Positions 1-6,139 of a stretch of 6,602 nt of DNA are shown one piece after another. The position numbers were made by a program, and so were the translations under genes. The DNA lies in assembly GCA_009908925.1 (NCBI GenBank), contig JAAAOH010000339.1, positions 1 to 6,602 of the forward strand, read 5' to 3'. The stretch's first letter is position 1. Every line of letters begins with the position of its first letter. A model generated the notes under the pieces. The model was not told where the DNA came from, did not search any database, and worked only from the letters and a program-made list of their open reading frames with translations. The DNA comes from Spirochaetota bacterium. Lineage in GTDB: Bacteria; Spirochaetota; Spirochaetia; DSM-27196; PWMO01.

Positions 1-462
1 GAGGCCCTGCTCGGCGAGATATGAGGGAACGGCAAGCGTGTACTTGGCACCCTCGAGGTTGACGGCCACGTTCTCGACCGAGCCTTCCTCGAAATGAGGC
101 TCAGCAATGGAGGCCATGGAGGGATACCAGTATCCGAGGAAAACATCCGCGTCGTCGGCCGCCATGCCCTCGTACGCCACGGGAACCGAGACCGTCTCGG
201 AGGTGGTCGAGTAGCCGAGTCCCTCGAGAACGAGGCGGGTCGTTGCCGTAGTGGCCTCGATATCGAGCCACCCGACCTCGACGAACTCGACTACCGACGC
301 GGCATCCATCGGCTCGCCGGTTTCATCTTCGCTCGATGCACCTGTTTCCTCGGTCTGGCCCCCGGAGCCGGACTGTTCCTGCTCGCCTGAAGCGAACGCG
401 AACGAGATCGGAATCAAGAGCACAAGGGCTGCGATAAGGCCTTTCTTCAGTAGTGTGTTCAT
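1..462 (-). CDS. choX: Choline/glycine betaine ABC transporter substrate-binding protein, ChoX-like (N-terminal part, 3' end outside window)
   Basis: This is the first 154 codons of an exported substrate-binding protein that would capture choline or a related quaternary amine for an ABC importer. Residues 1-24 form a signal peptide (basic NTLLKK start, hydrophobic core, AFA at 22-24). No lipobox Cys is present, and residues 25-56 are a Gly/Ser/Glu-rich linker. The OpuAC-type domain starts near residue 57 with VGWLDIEATTATT. W65, W112 (GYWYP) and Y141 (AKYTLAVP) have the same spacing as W43, W90 and Y119 of the Sinorhizobium ChoX aromatic box as I recall it, with a constant offset of 22. The fourth aromatic residue would lie outside the window. 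The ATG is set by AGGAGG at 468-473, 5 nt away. It is transcribed divergently from the SDR-gbsA-MFS genes, which fits choline supply to betaine synthesis. Choline versus betaine specificity is inferred; a ProX-like role is the alternative. Confidence 0.88.
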   Translation of the reverse strand, partial: MNTLLKKGLIAALVLLIPISFAFASGEQEQSGSGGQTEETGASSEDETGEPMDAASVVEFVEVGWLDIEATTATTRLVLEGLGYSTTSETVSVPVAYEGMAADDADVFLGYWYPSMASIAEPHFEEGSVENVAVNLEGAKYTLAVPSYLAEQGL

Positions 463-484
463 ACTATCCTCCTGTGATATCGTT

Positions 485-513
485 AGACTACTAAATAAAC
501 TGCGGCATAGCAA
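485..513 (-). promoter_or_regulatory. Weak candidate promoter for the choX-like gene
   Basis: Read on the minus strand, TTGCTA (513-508) is followed after 17 nt by TAGTCT (490-485), upstream of the AGGAGG ribosome site. The -35 matches the sigma70 consensus at 4 of 6 positions and the -10 at only 3 of 6. The 5' leader would be very short. A real promoter must lie somewhere in this intergenic region, but this exact placement is uncertain. Confidence 0.22.
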
Positions 514-597
514 CCGGAATATGACAGCATTTTGCATTTACTACGTTCTATATTTCTTCTCCCGGAGAGTATCGTGTGCCGGATGAGAACGTGATAT

Positions 598-621
598 GGA
601 GTGGAAACGCCGTTTTGCTCC
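598..621. promoter_or_regulatory. Imperfect dyad in the divergent intergenic region, possible operator
   Basis: The arms are GGAG (598-601) with AAAC (605-608), and GTTT (612-615) with CTCC (618-621). The centre is GCC, and the inner spacers are 3 nt on the left and 2 nt on the right. The dyad lies 16 bp upstream of the -35 box of the SDR operon promoter and about 136 bp upstream of the choX-like start, so a regulator bound here could act on both directions. GATATG also occurs twice in direct orientation nearby (593-598 and 626-631). No regulator gene is in the window, and I do not recognise the site as a known operator. Confidence 0.3.
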
Positions 622-637
622 GCCAGATATGCCCTGC

Positions 638-666
638 TTGCCGTTTTTCCCTGAGAAAGGTATACT
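638..666 (+). promoter_or_regulatory. Sigma70-type promoter of the SDR-gbsA-MFS operon
   Basis: TTGCCG (638-643) and TATACT (661-666) are separated by exactly 17 nt. The -35 matches the consensus at 4 of 6 positions, including TTG. The -10 matches at 5 of 6. Transcription would start near 673, leaving an A-rich leader of about 50 nt before the SDR start. This is the best promoter match seen in the divergent intergenic region and agrees with the downstream choice of SDR start codon. Confidence 0.65.
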
Positions 667-708
667 CTCATTCCTCGCAAACAAAAAGTTCGACCACAAT
701 AAAAACGC

Positions 709-714
709 AGGAGG
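709..714 (+). promoter_or_regulatory. Ribosome-binding site that fixes the SDR start
   Basis: AGGAGG lies 7 nt before the ATG at 722. An in-frame ATG at 596 would add 42 residues. It lies upstream of the apparent promoter, has no comparable ribosome site, and would add residues unlike the SDR fold, which begins directly at LEGRVAMVTGG. Confidence 0.8.
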
Positions 715-721
715 TGTGTGT

Positions 722-1558
722 ATGAGCGAGCGCTATCTCGAGGGACGTGTAGCGATGGTAACGGGAGGGGCGTCGGGAATGGGACGGGCAATGGCCTTCG
801 CATTCGCGGCTGCCGGTGCAAACGTGGGGATCGGGTCATTGCTCGGAGACAGCTCTGCCAGGACGGCGGAGGGTGAGCTCGTGAACCGACCCGGGCGTGA
901 GGAACTGGAGAAGACCAAAGCGGACATCGAGGCTTTCGGCGTCAAGTGTGTGGCGTCGGATCTCGACGTGTGCTCGGTGGACAGCGTGACGGCGTTTCAC
1001 GCCGCGGTTCGTGAAGGCCTTGGAGAGGTTGATATCCTCGCCAATGCCGCCGGCATCACGGCGGAGCATCCGGTCACGGGGCACAGCGAGGAGCTGTGGC
1101 TCAAGGTCTTCGACGTGAATACGAACGGCGTATTTCGCACGACCCGGGAAGTTCTGCCGGGGATGATCGAGCGAAGATGGGGCAGGGTGATCAGTATCGC
1201 CTCCACCGCAGCGAGTGTGGGTGCCGCGTACTCACCCGCCTACTGCGGGAGCAAGGCGGCGGTCGTCGGGTTCACCAAGGCGGTCGCGCAGGAAGGAGCG
1301 GAAGCGCTTGTGACGGCCAACACGATCAGCCCGGGATGGGTGGAGACCACATTCGGAACCGAATGGCTCTCCGACATCGCCGAGAAGCAGATGCAGACCA
1401 AAGGCGATCTCTTCATTCAGCAGCAGAAGGCCGAGAATCCGCAGAAGCGCATGATTCAGCCCGTGGAGATCGGTGCAACTGCGGCGTACCTCTGTCGCGA
1501 TGAGGCGGTCGGCATAACCGGCCAGGACATCACCATCTCTGCCGGATCGGCATGGTAG
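722..1558 (+). CDS. Short-chain dehydrogenase/reductase (SDR), candidate alcohol dehydrogenase of the betaine operon
   Basis: A 278-residue classical SDR, predicted to be a cytoplasmic NAD(P)-dependent oxidoreductase. Visible motifs are the dinucleotide-binding TGGASGMG (14-21), NAAG (108-111), and an N133-S161-Y174-K178 catalytic set (YCGSK at 174-178), followed by PGW at 204-206. The region after the second strand (about 38-69) is roughly 10 residues longer than in typical SDRs. It lacks the usual acidic residue of NAD-preferring enzymes, so cofactor choice is unclear. The C-terminus reads TGQDITISAGSAW in place of the common GQ...VDGG ending. It is the first gene of the operon, and its stop lies 11 nt before gbsA. 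Betaine aldehyde dehydrogenase is normally paired with an enzyme making betaine aldehyde from choline, so this SDR may oxidise choline or another quaternary-amine alcohol. That substrate is inferred from context only; the fold assignment is firm. Confidence 0.9.
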   Translation: MSERYLEGRVAMVTGGASGMGRAMAFAFAAAGANVGIGSLLGDSSARTAEGELVNRPGREELEKTKADIEAFGVKCVASDLDVCSVDSVTAFHAAVREGLGEVDILANAAGITAEHPVTGHSEELWLKVFDVNTNGVFRTTREVLPGMIERRWGRVISIASTAASVGAAYSPAYCGSKAAVVGFTKAVAQEGAEALVTANTISPGWVETTFGTEWLSDIAEKQMQTKGDLFIQQQKAENPQKRMIQPVEIGATAAYLCRDEAVGITGQDITISAGSAW

Positions 1559-1569
1559 GAGAGGCGCGT

Positions 1570-3069
1570 ATGAATCACGTGTTGAAGCCGAACGAAACGA
1601 AGCGCATGTACATAGACGGCGAATGGGCGCCCGCCGCCTCCGGAGAGACGCGAGACATCATCTATCCCTTCGACCAGCGCCATATCGCAACGGTCGCCGA
1701 GGGAGATGTAGAGGACGCCCGCCGCGCCATCGCAGCGGCACGACGCGGCTTCGACGAGGGCTCCTGGGCCCGAACGCCGGCCGCCGAGCGCGGACGACTC
1801 GTCGGGGCCCTCGCGGACCTCATCGAGCGCGACGCGGAAGAGCTCGCGGCCCTCGAGAGCTGGGACACTGCCAAGACCATGGAGGAGAGTCGGTGGGACA
1901 TGGCCGACATCGCCGGTATCTTCCGCTACTATGCAGGGCTCGCCGACAAGGATGCCGGAGCGGTCATCGCGTCACCAATTCCCAACACCACCTCGCGCGT
2001 CGTGAGAGAGCCGGTAGGCGTGTGCGGCCAGATATCGCCCTGGAATTATCCGCTGTTGCAGGCATCCTGGAAGATGGCGCCGGCGCTCGCCGCCGGCTGT
2101 ACCATCATCATGAAGCCGAGCGAGGACACGCCGCTCACCACCATCAAGGTGACGGAGCTTGCCGAAGAGGCGGGCTTTCCTGCCGGGGTGGTCAATCTCG
2201 TGCTGGGGCCGGGGCCCACCGTCGGGAATGAGCTCGCGGTACACCACGACGTGGACCTCATAAGCTTCACCGGCGGCATCGAGACGGGGCGAAAGATCAT
2301 GACCGCGGCCACCGGAAACGTGAAGAAGATCGCCTTCGAGCTCGGGGGGAAGAACCCGAACATCATCTTCGCGGACACTGACTTCGAGCTTGCCGTCGAC
2401 TACGTGCTCAACGGGATCTTCTTCCACGCCGGGCAGGTGTGCTCGGCGGGGTCACGGCTCCTTGTGGAGCGCAGCATGCACGACAGGCTCGTCGATGCGG
2501 TGGTCGAGCGGGCGAAGCGCATACGGCTCGGCGACGCCTTCGATCCGGCGACCCAAATGGGTCCCCTCATCTCGGAGGCGCACCGGGCCAAAGTGGAACG
2601 CTACGTGGAGATCGGCAAGAATGAAGGCGCGAAGCTCGTTCTCGGCGGTGCGCGCCCCGACGTGCCCGAGCTCGACAAGGGCTTTTTCTACCTCCCGACC
2701 ATCTTCACGGGATGCACGACCGATATGCGCATCGTGCAGGAGGAAGTATTCGGTCCGGTTCTGACCGTCGAGAGCTTCGAGACCGAGGATGAGGCAATTC
2801 GCCTCGCCAACGACACCACCTACGGGCTGTCCGGCGCGGTGTGGACGCAGGATCAGAACCGCGCCGAGCGCGTGGCGGCGGCGCTTCGGATGGGCACGGT
2901 GTGGATAAACGATTTCAACATATACTTCGCGCAAGCGCCGTGGGGCGGATACAAGCAGTCCGGCATTGGCCGGGAGCTTGGAAGCGCCGGTCTCGAAGAG
3001 TACACTGAGACCAAGCACATCTTTCAGAATCACGCGACCGAAGCGGCCAACTGGTTCGGCGCGAGCTGA
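1570..3069 (+). CDS. gbsA: Betaine aldehyde dehydrogenase (GbsA-like)
   Basis: A 499-residue aldehyde dehydrogenase expected to oxidise betaine aldehyde to glycine betaine with NAD(P)+ in the cytoplasm, the last step of osmoprotectant synthesis from choline. Catalytic features are all present: PWNY with N159, MKPSE with K182, FTGGIETG (233-240), general base E257 in ELGGKNPN, nucleophile C291 in HAGQVCSAG, and E392 in EEVFGP. Y160, W167, F285 and W458 sit where characterised betaine aldehyde dehydrogenases place aromatic residues around the trimethylammonium group. Long stretches match Bacillus subtilis GbsA as I remember it, including YYAGLADKD, ISPWNYPLLQASWK, the FAQAPWGGYKQSGIGREL region and a C-terminal NWF. 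The start at 1570 follows AGGAGAGG (1557-1564). An in-frame ATG at 1552 overlaps the SDR stop and would add six residues without a good ribosome site. The family also contains aminoaldehyde dehydrogenases, but the resemblance and the choX context favour betaine aldehyde. Confidence 0.93.
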   Translation: MNHVLKPNETKRMYIDGEWAPAASGETRDIIYPFDQRHIATVAEGDVEDARRAIAAARRGFDEGSWARTPAAERGRLVGALADLIERDAEELAALESWDTAKTMEESRWDMADIAGIFRYYAGLADKDAGAVIASPIPNTTSRVVREPVGVCGQISPWNYPLLQASWKMAPALAAGCTIIMKPSEDTPLTTIKVTELAEEAGFPAGVVNLVLGPGPTVGNELAVHHDVDLISFTGGIETGRKIMTAATGNVKKIAFELGGKNPNIIFADTDFELAVDYVLNGIFFHAGQVCSAGSRLLVERSMHDRLVDAVVERAKRIRLGDAFDPATQMGPLISEAHRAKVERYVEIGKNEGAKLVLGGARPDVPELDKGFFYLPTIFTGCTTDMRIVQEEVFGPVLTVESFETEDEAIRLANDTTYGLSGAVWTQDQNRAERVAAALRMGTVWINDFNIYFAQAPWGGYKQSGIGRELGSAGLEEYTETKHIFQNHATEAANWFGAS

Positions 3070-3092
3070 GGTAGCGACACCGACGGAGGCGT

Positions 3093-4358
3093 ATGAGTAC
3101 TGCTCGCACTACCATCGGCGCGATCATGGTGGCGGTCGTGTTGCTGGGGGCGAGCAGCGCCCTCCAGAGTACGGTTGTTGCCCTGCGCGCCGGCATTCTC
3201 GGTTTCTCCGACACCACTATCGGCCTCATTATTTCCGCGTACTTTCTGGGCTTCATCGTCGGATCGTTTCTGGTGGTGAGTTTCATACGATCGGTCGGTT
3301 ATGTGCGAACGTTCGCGGCCCTTGCAGCCCTTGCAGCCGCCGCGGTGCTCGCCCACACCATCGTGCAGCTTCCCCTGGCGTGGTTTGCATTTCGGGCGGT
3401 GCATGGGTTTGCGCTCGCCGGTGTGCTGGTGGTGGTTGAGAGCTGGCTCAACGGGTGCTCGTCTACCTATAACCGCGGCCGGGTACTCTCGGTCTACAGC
3501 CTCGTTTACCTCGCGGCGATGGGCGGCGGACAGCCGCTGCTGGGGGTGTTCTCCGTCTCCGGGTTCGAGATCTTCGCGGTCGTCAGCATGCTGATGTCAT
3601 TGAGCCTCATACCAATAAGCCTGGTGCAGGTGACCGGCACGCCCGAGGTGGACCGTGAGCCCGTACGCCCGGCACGAACGTTTCGTCGCTCACCGTTGGC
3701 GGCTATCGGAGTGTTCATCAGCGGCGCGACGACGGAGGCGCTATGGGGGCTTGCGCCCCGCTACGCACAGCAGATCCATCTCTCGGAGGCGGCTATCGGA
3801 TCGTTCATGCTCGCGATCTCGTTAGGTGCGCTCGCGCTGCAGTGGCCGCTCGGCTGGTTCTCCGACCGGCATGACAGGCGCTACGCGATTCTCATTGCCA
3901 CCGGGGCCGCCGCGGTTGCCGCGGCGGTGTTTGCCGGGAGCGGTGCGGGCCCCCACGTCTTTGCCCTCGCGTTCCTCCTCGGTGCCTTCGTTATGCCGCT
4001 GTACTCATTGTGCATCGCGCTCATGAACGACGAGCTCACCCCCGGTGAGATGGTGGGGGCGGCGAGCGCCCTCGTGCTCTTCTACGGCATCGGTTCGGCA
4101 ATCGGTCCGTACATGGCGAGCCTCGCGATGTCTGCATTCGGCAGGGGCGGGCTCTTCCTCTACCTCTCGATTCTCCTCGGGGCGTTCTTCCTGTACAGCC
4201 TCGCGCGGATGCAGCTTGTGCCGCGACTGCCCCGGCGTCACCGGGAGCGATATCACTCCTATCCGCGCACGACCTTTGCGGCATTCGATCTGTTGCGAAA
4301 GCGGGGAGCGCGCCGGGGTAGTGCGTCCGGTACCGATGCCGATACTGATACCGGCTAG
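3093..4358 (+). CDS. MFS transporter, YcaD/UMF2-like, substrate unknown
   Basis: A 421-residue inner-membrane protein with about 12 hydrophobic segments, in two halves separated by a hydrophilic loop near residues 182-200. Family-type signatures are VESWLN (115-120) in the first half and an MFS motif-A-like loop, GWFSDRHDRR (254-263), between later helices. MPLYSLCIALMND (301-313) carries polar residues that could line the substrate path. These point to the YcaD-like group of the Major Facilitator Superfamily, which has no agreed substrate. After the last helix (about 353-371) comes a basic cytoplasmic tail of about 35 residues ending in a short Asp/Thr-rich stretch. The ATG follows GGAGG (3085-3089) by only 3 nt and lies 23 nt after gbsA, so it is very probably in the same transcript. 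It could move choline, betaine or a related compound, but the sequence alone does not show this. Confidence 0.85.
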   Translation: MSTARTTIGAIMVAVVLLGASSALQSTVVALRAGILGFSDTTIGLIISAYFLGFIVGSFLVVSFIRSVGYVRTFAALAALAAAAVLAHTIVQLPLAWFAFRAVHGFALAGVLVVVESWLNGCSSTYNRGRVLSVYSLVYLAAMGGGQPLLGVFSVSGFEIFAVVSMLMSLSLIPISLVQVTGTPEVDREPVRPARTFRRSPLAAIGVFISGATTEALWGLAPRYAQQIHLSEAAIGSFMLAISLGALALQWPLGWFSDRHDRRYAILIATGAAAVAAAVFAGSGAGPHVFALAFLLGAFVMPLYSLCIALMNDELTPGEMVGAASALVLFYGIGSAIGPYMASLAMSAFGRGGLFLYLSILLGAFFLYSLARMQLVPRLPRRHRERYHSYPRTTFAAFDLLRKRGARRGSASGTDADTDTG

Positions 4359-4423
4359 AGTGCGTTGTTCAAGACGATGCAGTATGGTAGCGTAGCGCAT
4401 AAGCCACTCAAGGAGAGGAAGCG

Positions 4424-4915
4424 ATGATAAGCAAGAAGATCGAGGATGCGTTGAACCTGCAGATGAACCGCGAGTTCTTTAACGCCCGGCTCTACTACGC
4501 GATGGCCGGATATTTCGATTCATTGAATATGCCCGGTGCGACCGCATGGATGGAGAAGCAGGCCGAGGAGGAAAACGGCCACGCACTGCGCTTCTACGCG
4601 CATATCAAGGAGCGAGGCGGGCGTGTCGTCGTCTCCGAGCTTTCCGCCCCGCCGGTGGACTGGGATTCTCCCCTGGCAGCCTTCGAAGCCGCCTACGAGC
4701 ACGAGTGCCGCGTATCGCGGGAGATGGACGAGCACTGGGAGCTGGCCGAAGCGGAGAAAGACAACGCGACCAAGGTTTTCCTGCACTGGTTCGTTGAGGA
4801 GCAGGTCGAGGAGGAGTCGTCCGTCGACGAGATCGTTCAGCAGCTCAAGCGCGTCGGCGATGCGCCGAACGGCCTGTTCATGATCGATCGTATGCTTGCC
4901 GGCCGGGGGTCGTGA
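4424..4915 (+). CDS. ftnA: Bacterial non-haem ferritin (FtnA-like)
   Basis: A 163-residue iron-storage protein, nearly the length of E. coli FtnA (165). It would assemble into a 24-subunit cytoplasmic cage that oxidises Fe(II) and stores it as a ferric mineral. All ferroxidase-centre ligands are visible at the E. coli FtnA positions: E17, E50, H53, E94, Q127 and E130, with the nearby Tyr at Y24. Other family marks are NREFFNARLYYAMA (15-28), the EEENGHA helix (48-54), and WFVEEQVEEE (122-131). No haem-ligand Met of the bacterioferritin type is evident, which favours ferritin over Bfr. AGGAG (4411-4415) lies 8 nt before the ATG. The 65-bp gap from the MFS gene holds no clear terminator and only weak promoter-like sequence, and I see no convincing Fur box. 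The downstream Cys-rich gene follows after 34 nt and may be co-transcribed. Confidence 0.94.
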   Translation: MISKKIEDALNLQMNREFFNARLYYAMAGYFDSLNMPGATAWMEKQAEEENGHALRFYAHIKERGGRVVVSELSAPPVDWDSPLAAFEAAYEHECRVSREMDEHWELAEAEKDNATKVFLHWFVEEQVEEESSVDEIVQQLKRVGDAPNGLFMIDRMLAGRGS

Positions 4916-4929
4916 CCCCGCGACCGGCA
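4897..4929 (+). repeat. Inverted repeat (hairpin) over the ferritin stop codon
   Basis: The outer stem TGCCGG (4897-4902) pairs with CCGGCA (4924-4929). An internal loop of CCG opposite GCGA separates it from the inner stem GGGGT (4906-4910) and ACCCC (4915-4919), closed by the tetraloop CGTG. The ferritin TGA (4913-4915) lies at the loop edge. No T-run follows; the next sequence leads into the AAGGAGG ribosome site of the next gene. It is therefore more likely a stability or attenuation element than an intrinsic terminator. Confidence 0.55.
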
Positions 4930-4949
4930 GACGGCAAGGAGGCACACAC

Positions 4950-5492
4950 ATGCAACTGAAGCACAAACAGATCCCCGTTGAGTTCATCCAGCGGCTGCCC
5001 GAAGGCATGAAACTTGTCACAAGACACGGCAAGCAGTTTCTGGTCGTGGATGAAGTCTACGGCCCCAACGGCGAGAGCCTGATGTCCGAGAACGTGCGTA
5101 TACACGGTGAGCGGGCGATTGAGCTCCAGGTCACGGTCGGAAACTCCGAGGGCATGTTCTTCGTGGATTCCTACTGGGGCAGCCACGCGAAGCTCTACAG
5201 CTTTCTGGTCGACGCCGCCAGGAAGGACTCCCTGGTGACGGCCAAGGTGCCGCACACCGACACGAGTCTGATGGTTGAACGCGCCTGTGACATAGAGGGC
5301 TGCACGTCGAACCAGTCAATAGAGCTCAGTCTGCCGGGCGGGCGCAACAAGATCTATGTCTGCGCGCGACTCGGATGCCCGGGGCACGATCTGGAGATTC
5401 CCGATATGCCCGAGCCGGTCTCCGAGACGGTGAGCAGTATAAATTTCTTCGGCGCCGGCAGCATCGACGACCACTGGTTCGACGAGGTGTGA
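4950..5492 (+). CDS. Uncharacterised protein with two CX4C knuckles (putative zinc-binding)
   Basis: I do not recognise this 180-residue protein. It has no signal peptide or membrane helix, so it is probably cytoplasmic. Residues 1-110 look like a mixed, mainly beta domain (LVTRHGKQFLVVDEVYGPNG; later MFFVDSYWGSHAKLYSFL). The second part holds two Cys pairs, CDIEGC (C113, C118) and CARLGC (C138, C143). They are separated by 19 residues and followed by PGH (H146), a spacing that suggests a zinc ribbon or another tetracysteine metal site. The tail (about 147-180) is acidic and ends in DDHWFDEV. The ATG at 4950 is fixed by a full AAGGAGG (4936-4942) with 7-nt spacing. The gene lies 34 nt after ferritin, and its TGA overlaps the next ATG by one base, so it sits in the middle of a likely operon. 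A link to iron handling is possible from position only; a Cys-ligated iron site is the alternative to zinc. Confidence 0.8.
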   Translation: MQLKHKQIPVEFIQRLPEGMKLVTRHGKQFLVVDEVYGPNGESLMSENVRIHGERAIELQVTVGNSEGMFFVDSYWGSHAKLYSFLVDAARKDSLVTAKVPHTDTSLMVERACDIEGCTSNQSIELSLPGGRNKIYVCARLGCPGHDLEIPDMPEPVSETVSSINFFGAGSIDDHWFDEV

Positions 5493-6139
5493 TGCAGATA
5501 GAGGCCCTCCGCGAGGGCCTCCGCGGTCGCGCGTTCGAGCTGGGCGCGGTGGTCGTGACCGGGGTCGGATTCGTCATCGTGGGCTTGAGTTTTCTCTACA
5601 TCGGAGCGGCTTCGCTGTTCTGGGTGGCCTACGTGCTTGCTCGCTACCGCTGGGACAACGACGTGTTCTCCCGGTGGGGCTTTCGCCGTGCGGGCTTCCG
5701 AGAGGCGGCGAAGCTGTCTCTGCCGTTCGCCGCTGCAGCCGCGGCGTTCTCCATCACCTATGCTCTGATCTGGGGTGATCCGGTGCTCAACGCCCATTTC
5801 CCGCTTCTGCTCGTGCTCTACCCGCCGTGGGGCGTCATACAGCAGTTTCTGGTTGTTGCACTTGTGGCCGAGAACCTCGTTGCGGTGGGCAGGGGACGGA
5901 TCAGCGAGCCGCTCGCTGTGGTTCTGACCGCCTGCGGATTCGCGGCCATACACGTCCACGATTACCGGCTTGTCGGCGCGACCTTTCTGCTGGGACTCGT
6001 GACGACGTCGGTGTACTTCCGCACGAAGAACGTCTGGGCGCCCGGAATACTGCACGGATGGTTCGCGACACTGGTGTATTACCTGCTGCTCGGCGAGGAC
6101 CCCTGGGCGGAGCTTGTCCTCGGTGGCCTGCGGTTGTAA
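5492..6139 (+). CDS. CPBP (Abi)-like membrane protein with a degenerate protease motif
   Basis: A 215-residue polytopic membrane protein with hydrophobic segments at about 17-50 (probably two), 76-94, 104-131, 139-153, 160-176 and 184-200. The C-terminal half has the layout of the CPBP/Abi intramembrane protease family (type II CAAX-protease related). F150-x3-H154 corresponds to the FxxxH motif and H188 (GILHGW) to the last conserved His. The diagnostic EExxxR motif is replaced by Q117-Q118-x3-V122 in PWGVIQQFLVVAL, and the Asn/Asp usually four residues after the last His is A192. It may therefore be a non-proteolytic member, or one with altered chemistry. The ATG shares one base with the preceding TGA (TGATG), with GAGG at 5484-5487, so translation is probably coupled. 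A strong hairpin covers codons 4-10. CPBP membership rests on fold-level pattern and is less sure than the membrane nature. Confidence 0.72.
   Translation: MQIEALREGLRGRAFELGAVVVTGVGFVIVGLSFLYIGAASLFWVAYVLARYRWDNDVFSRWGFRRAGFREAAKLSLPFAAAAAAFSITYALIWGDPVLNAHFPLLLVLYPPWGVIQQFLVVALVAENLVAVGRGRISEPLAVVLTACGFAAIHVHDYRLVGATFLLGLVTTSVYFRTKNVWAPGILHGWFATLVYYLLLGEDPWAELVLGGLRL
5501..5521 (+). repeat. Perfect 9-bp inverted repeat in the first codons of the CPBP-like gene
   Basis: GAGGCCCTC (5501-5509) and GAGGGCCTC (5513-5521) are exact reverse complements separated by the 3-nt loop CGC. The RNA hairpin would be very stable and would start 7 nt after the initiation codon. There is no downstream T-run. 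It could slow initiation unless ribosomes arrive from the upstream cistron. Chance in GC-rich coding sequence (EALREGL codons) is possible. Confidence 0.55.

Noticed and set aside
558..568. Short palindrome TCTCC-C-GGAGA in the intergenic region
   Set aside because: Five-bp arms with one central base are common by chance, and there is no link to a recognised promoter element.
94..586. Plus-strand open frames opposite the choX-like gene
   Set aside because: They lie antisense to a gene with signal peptide, family motifs and a perfect ribosome site, and they encode no recognisable protein.
596..721. Upstream in-frame extension of the SDR from the ATG at 596
   Set aside because: The promoter -10 box lies inside it, there is no good ribosome site, and the residues do not continue the SDR fold.
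1540..1552. TGCCG-GAT-CGGCA inverted repeat just before the SDR stop
   Set aside because: Only 5 bp, no T-tract, and fully inside coding sequence; too weak to call an element.
1096..2764. Long overlapping open frames in other frames of the SDR and gbsA genes
   Set aside because: These are typical of GC-rich coding DNA; their translations are Arg-rich without motifs and overlap genes with complete catalytic sets.
3319..3336. Tandem 9-mer cccttgcag repeated twice in the MFS gene
   Set aside because: It encodes an Ala/Leu-rich membrane segment; two copies are not a meaningful repeat array.
3698..3808. Near-identical 21-bp segments 90 bp apart in the MFS gene (GGCGGCTATCGGA core)
   Set aside because: Both are in frame and encode AAIG-F in two different helices; this is best explained by similar membrane residues and codon use, with no duplicated flanks.
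4327..4354. CCGGTA/TACCGG inverted repeat near the MFS stop as a terminator
   Set aside because: Six-bp arms with a 16-nt loop inside the Asp/Thr-coding tail and no T-run; not convincing as a terminator.
4365..4393. TTGTTC-17-TAGCGT as a ferritin promoter
   Set aside because: The -10 match is poor and no better alternative is visible, so it is not listed as a feature, although ferritin may well have its own promoter.
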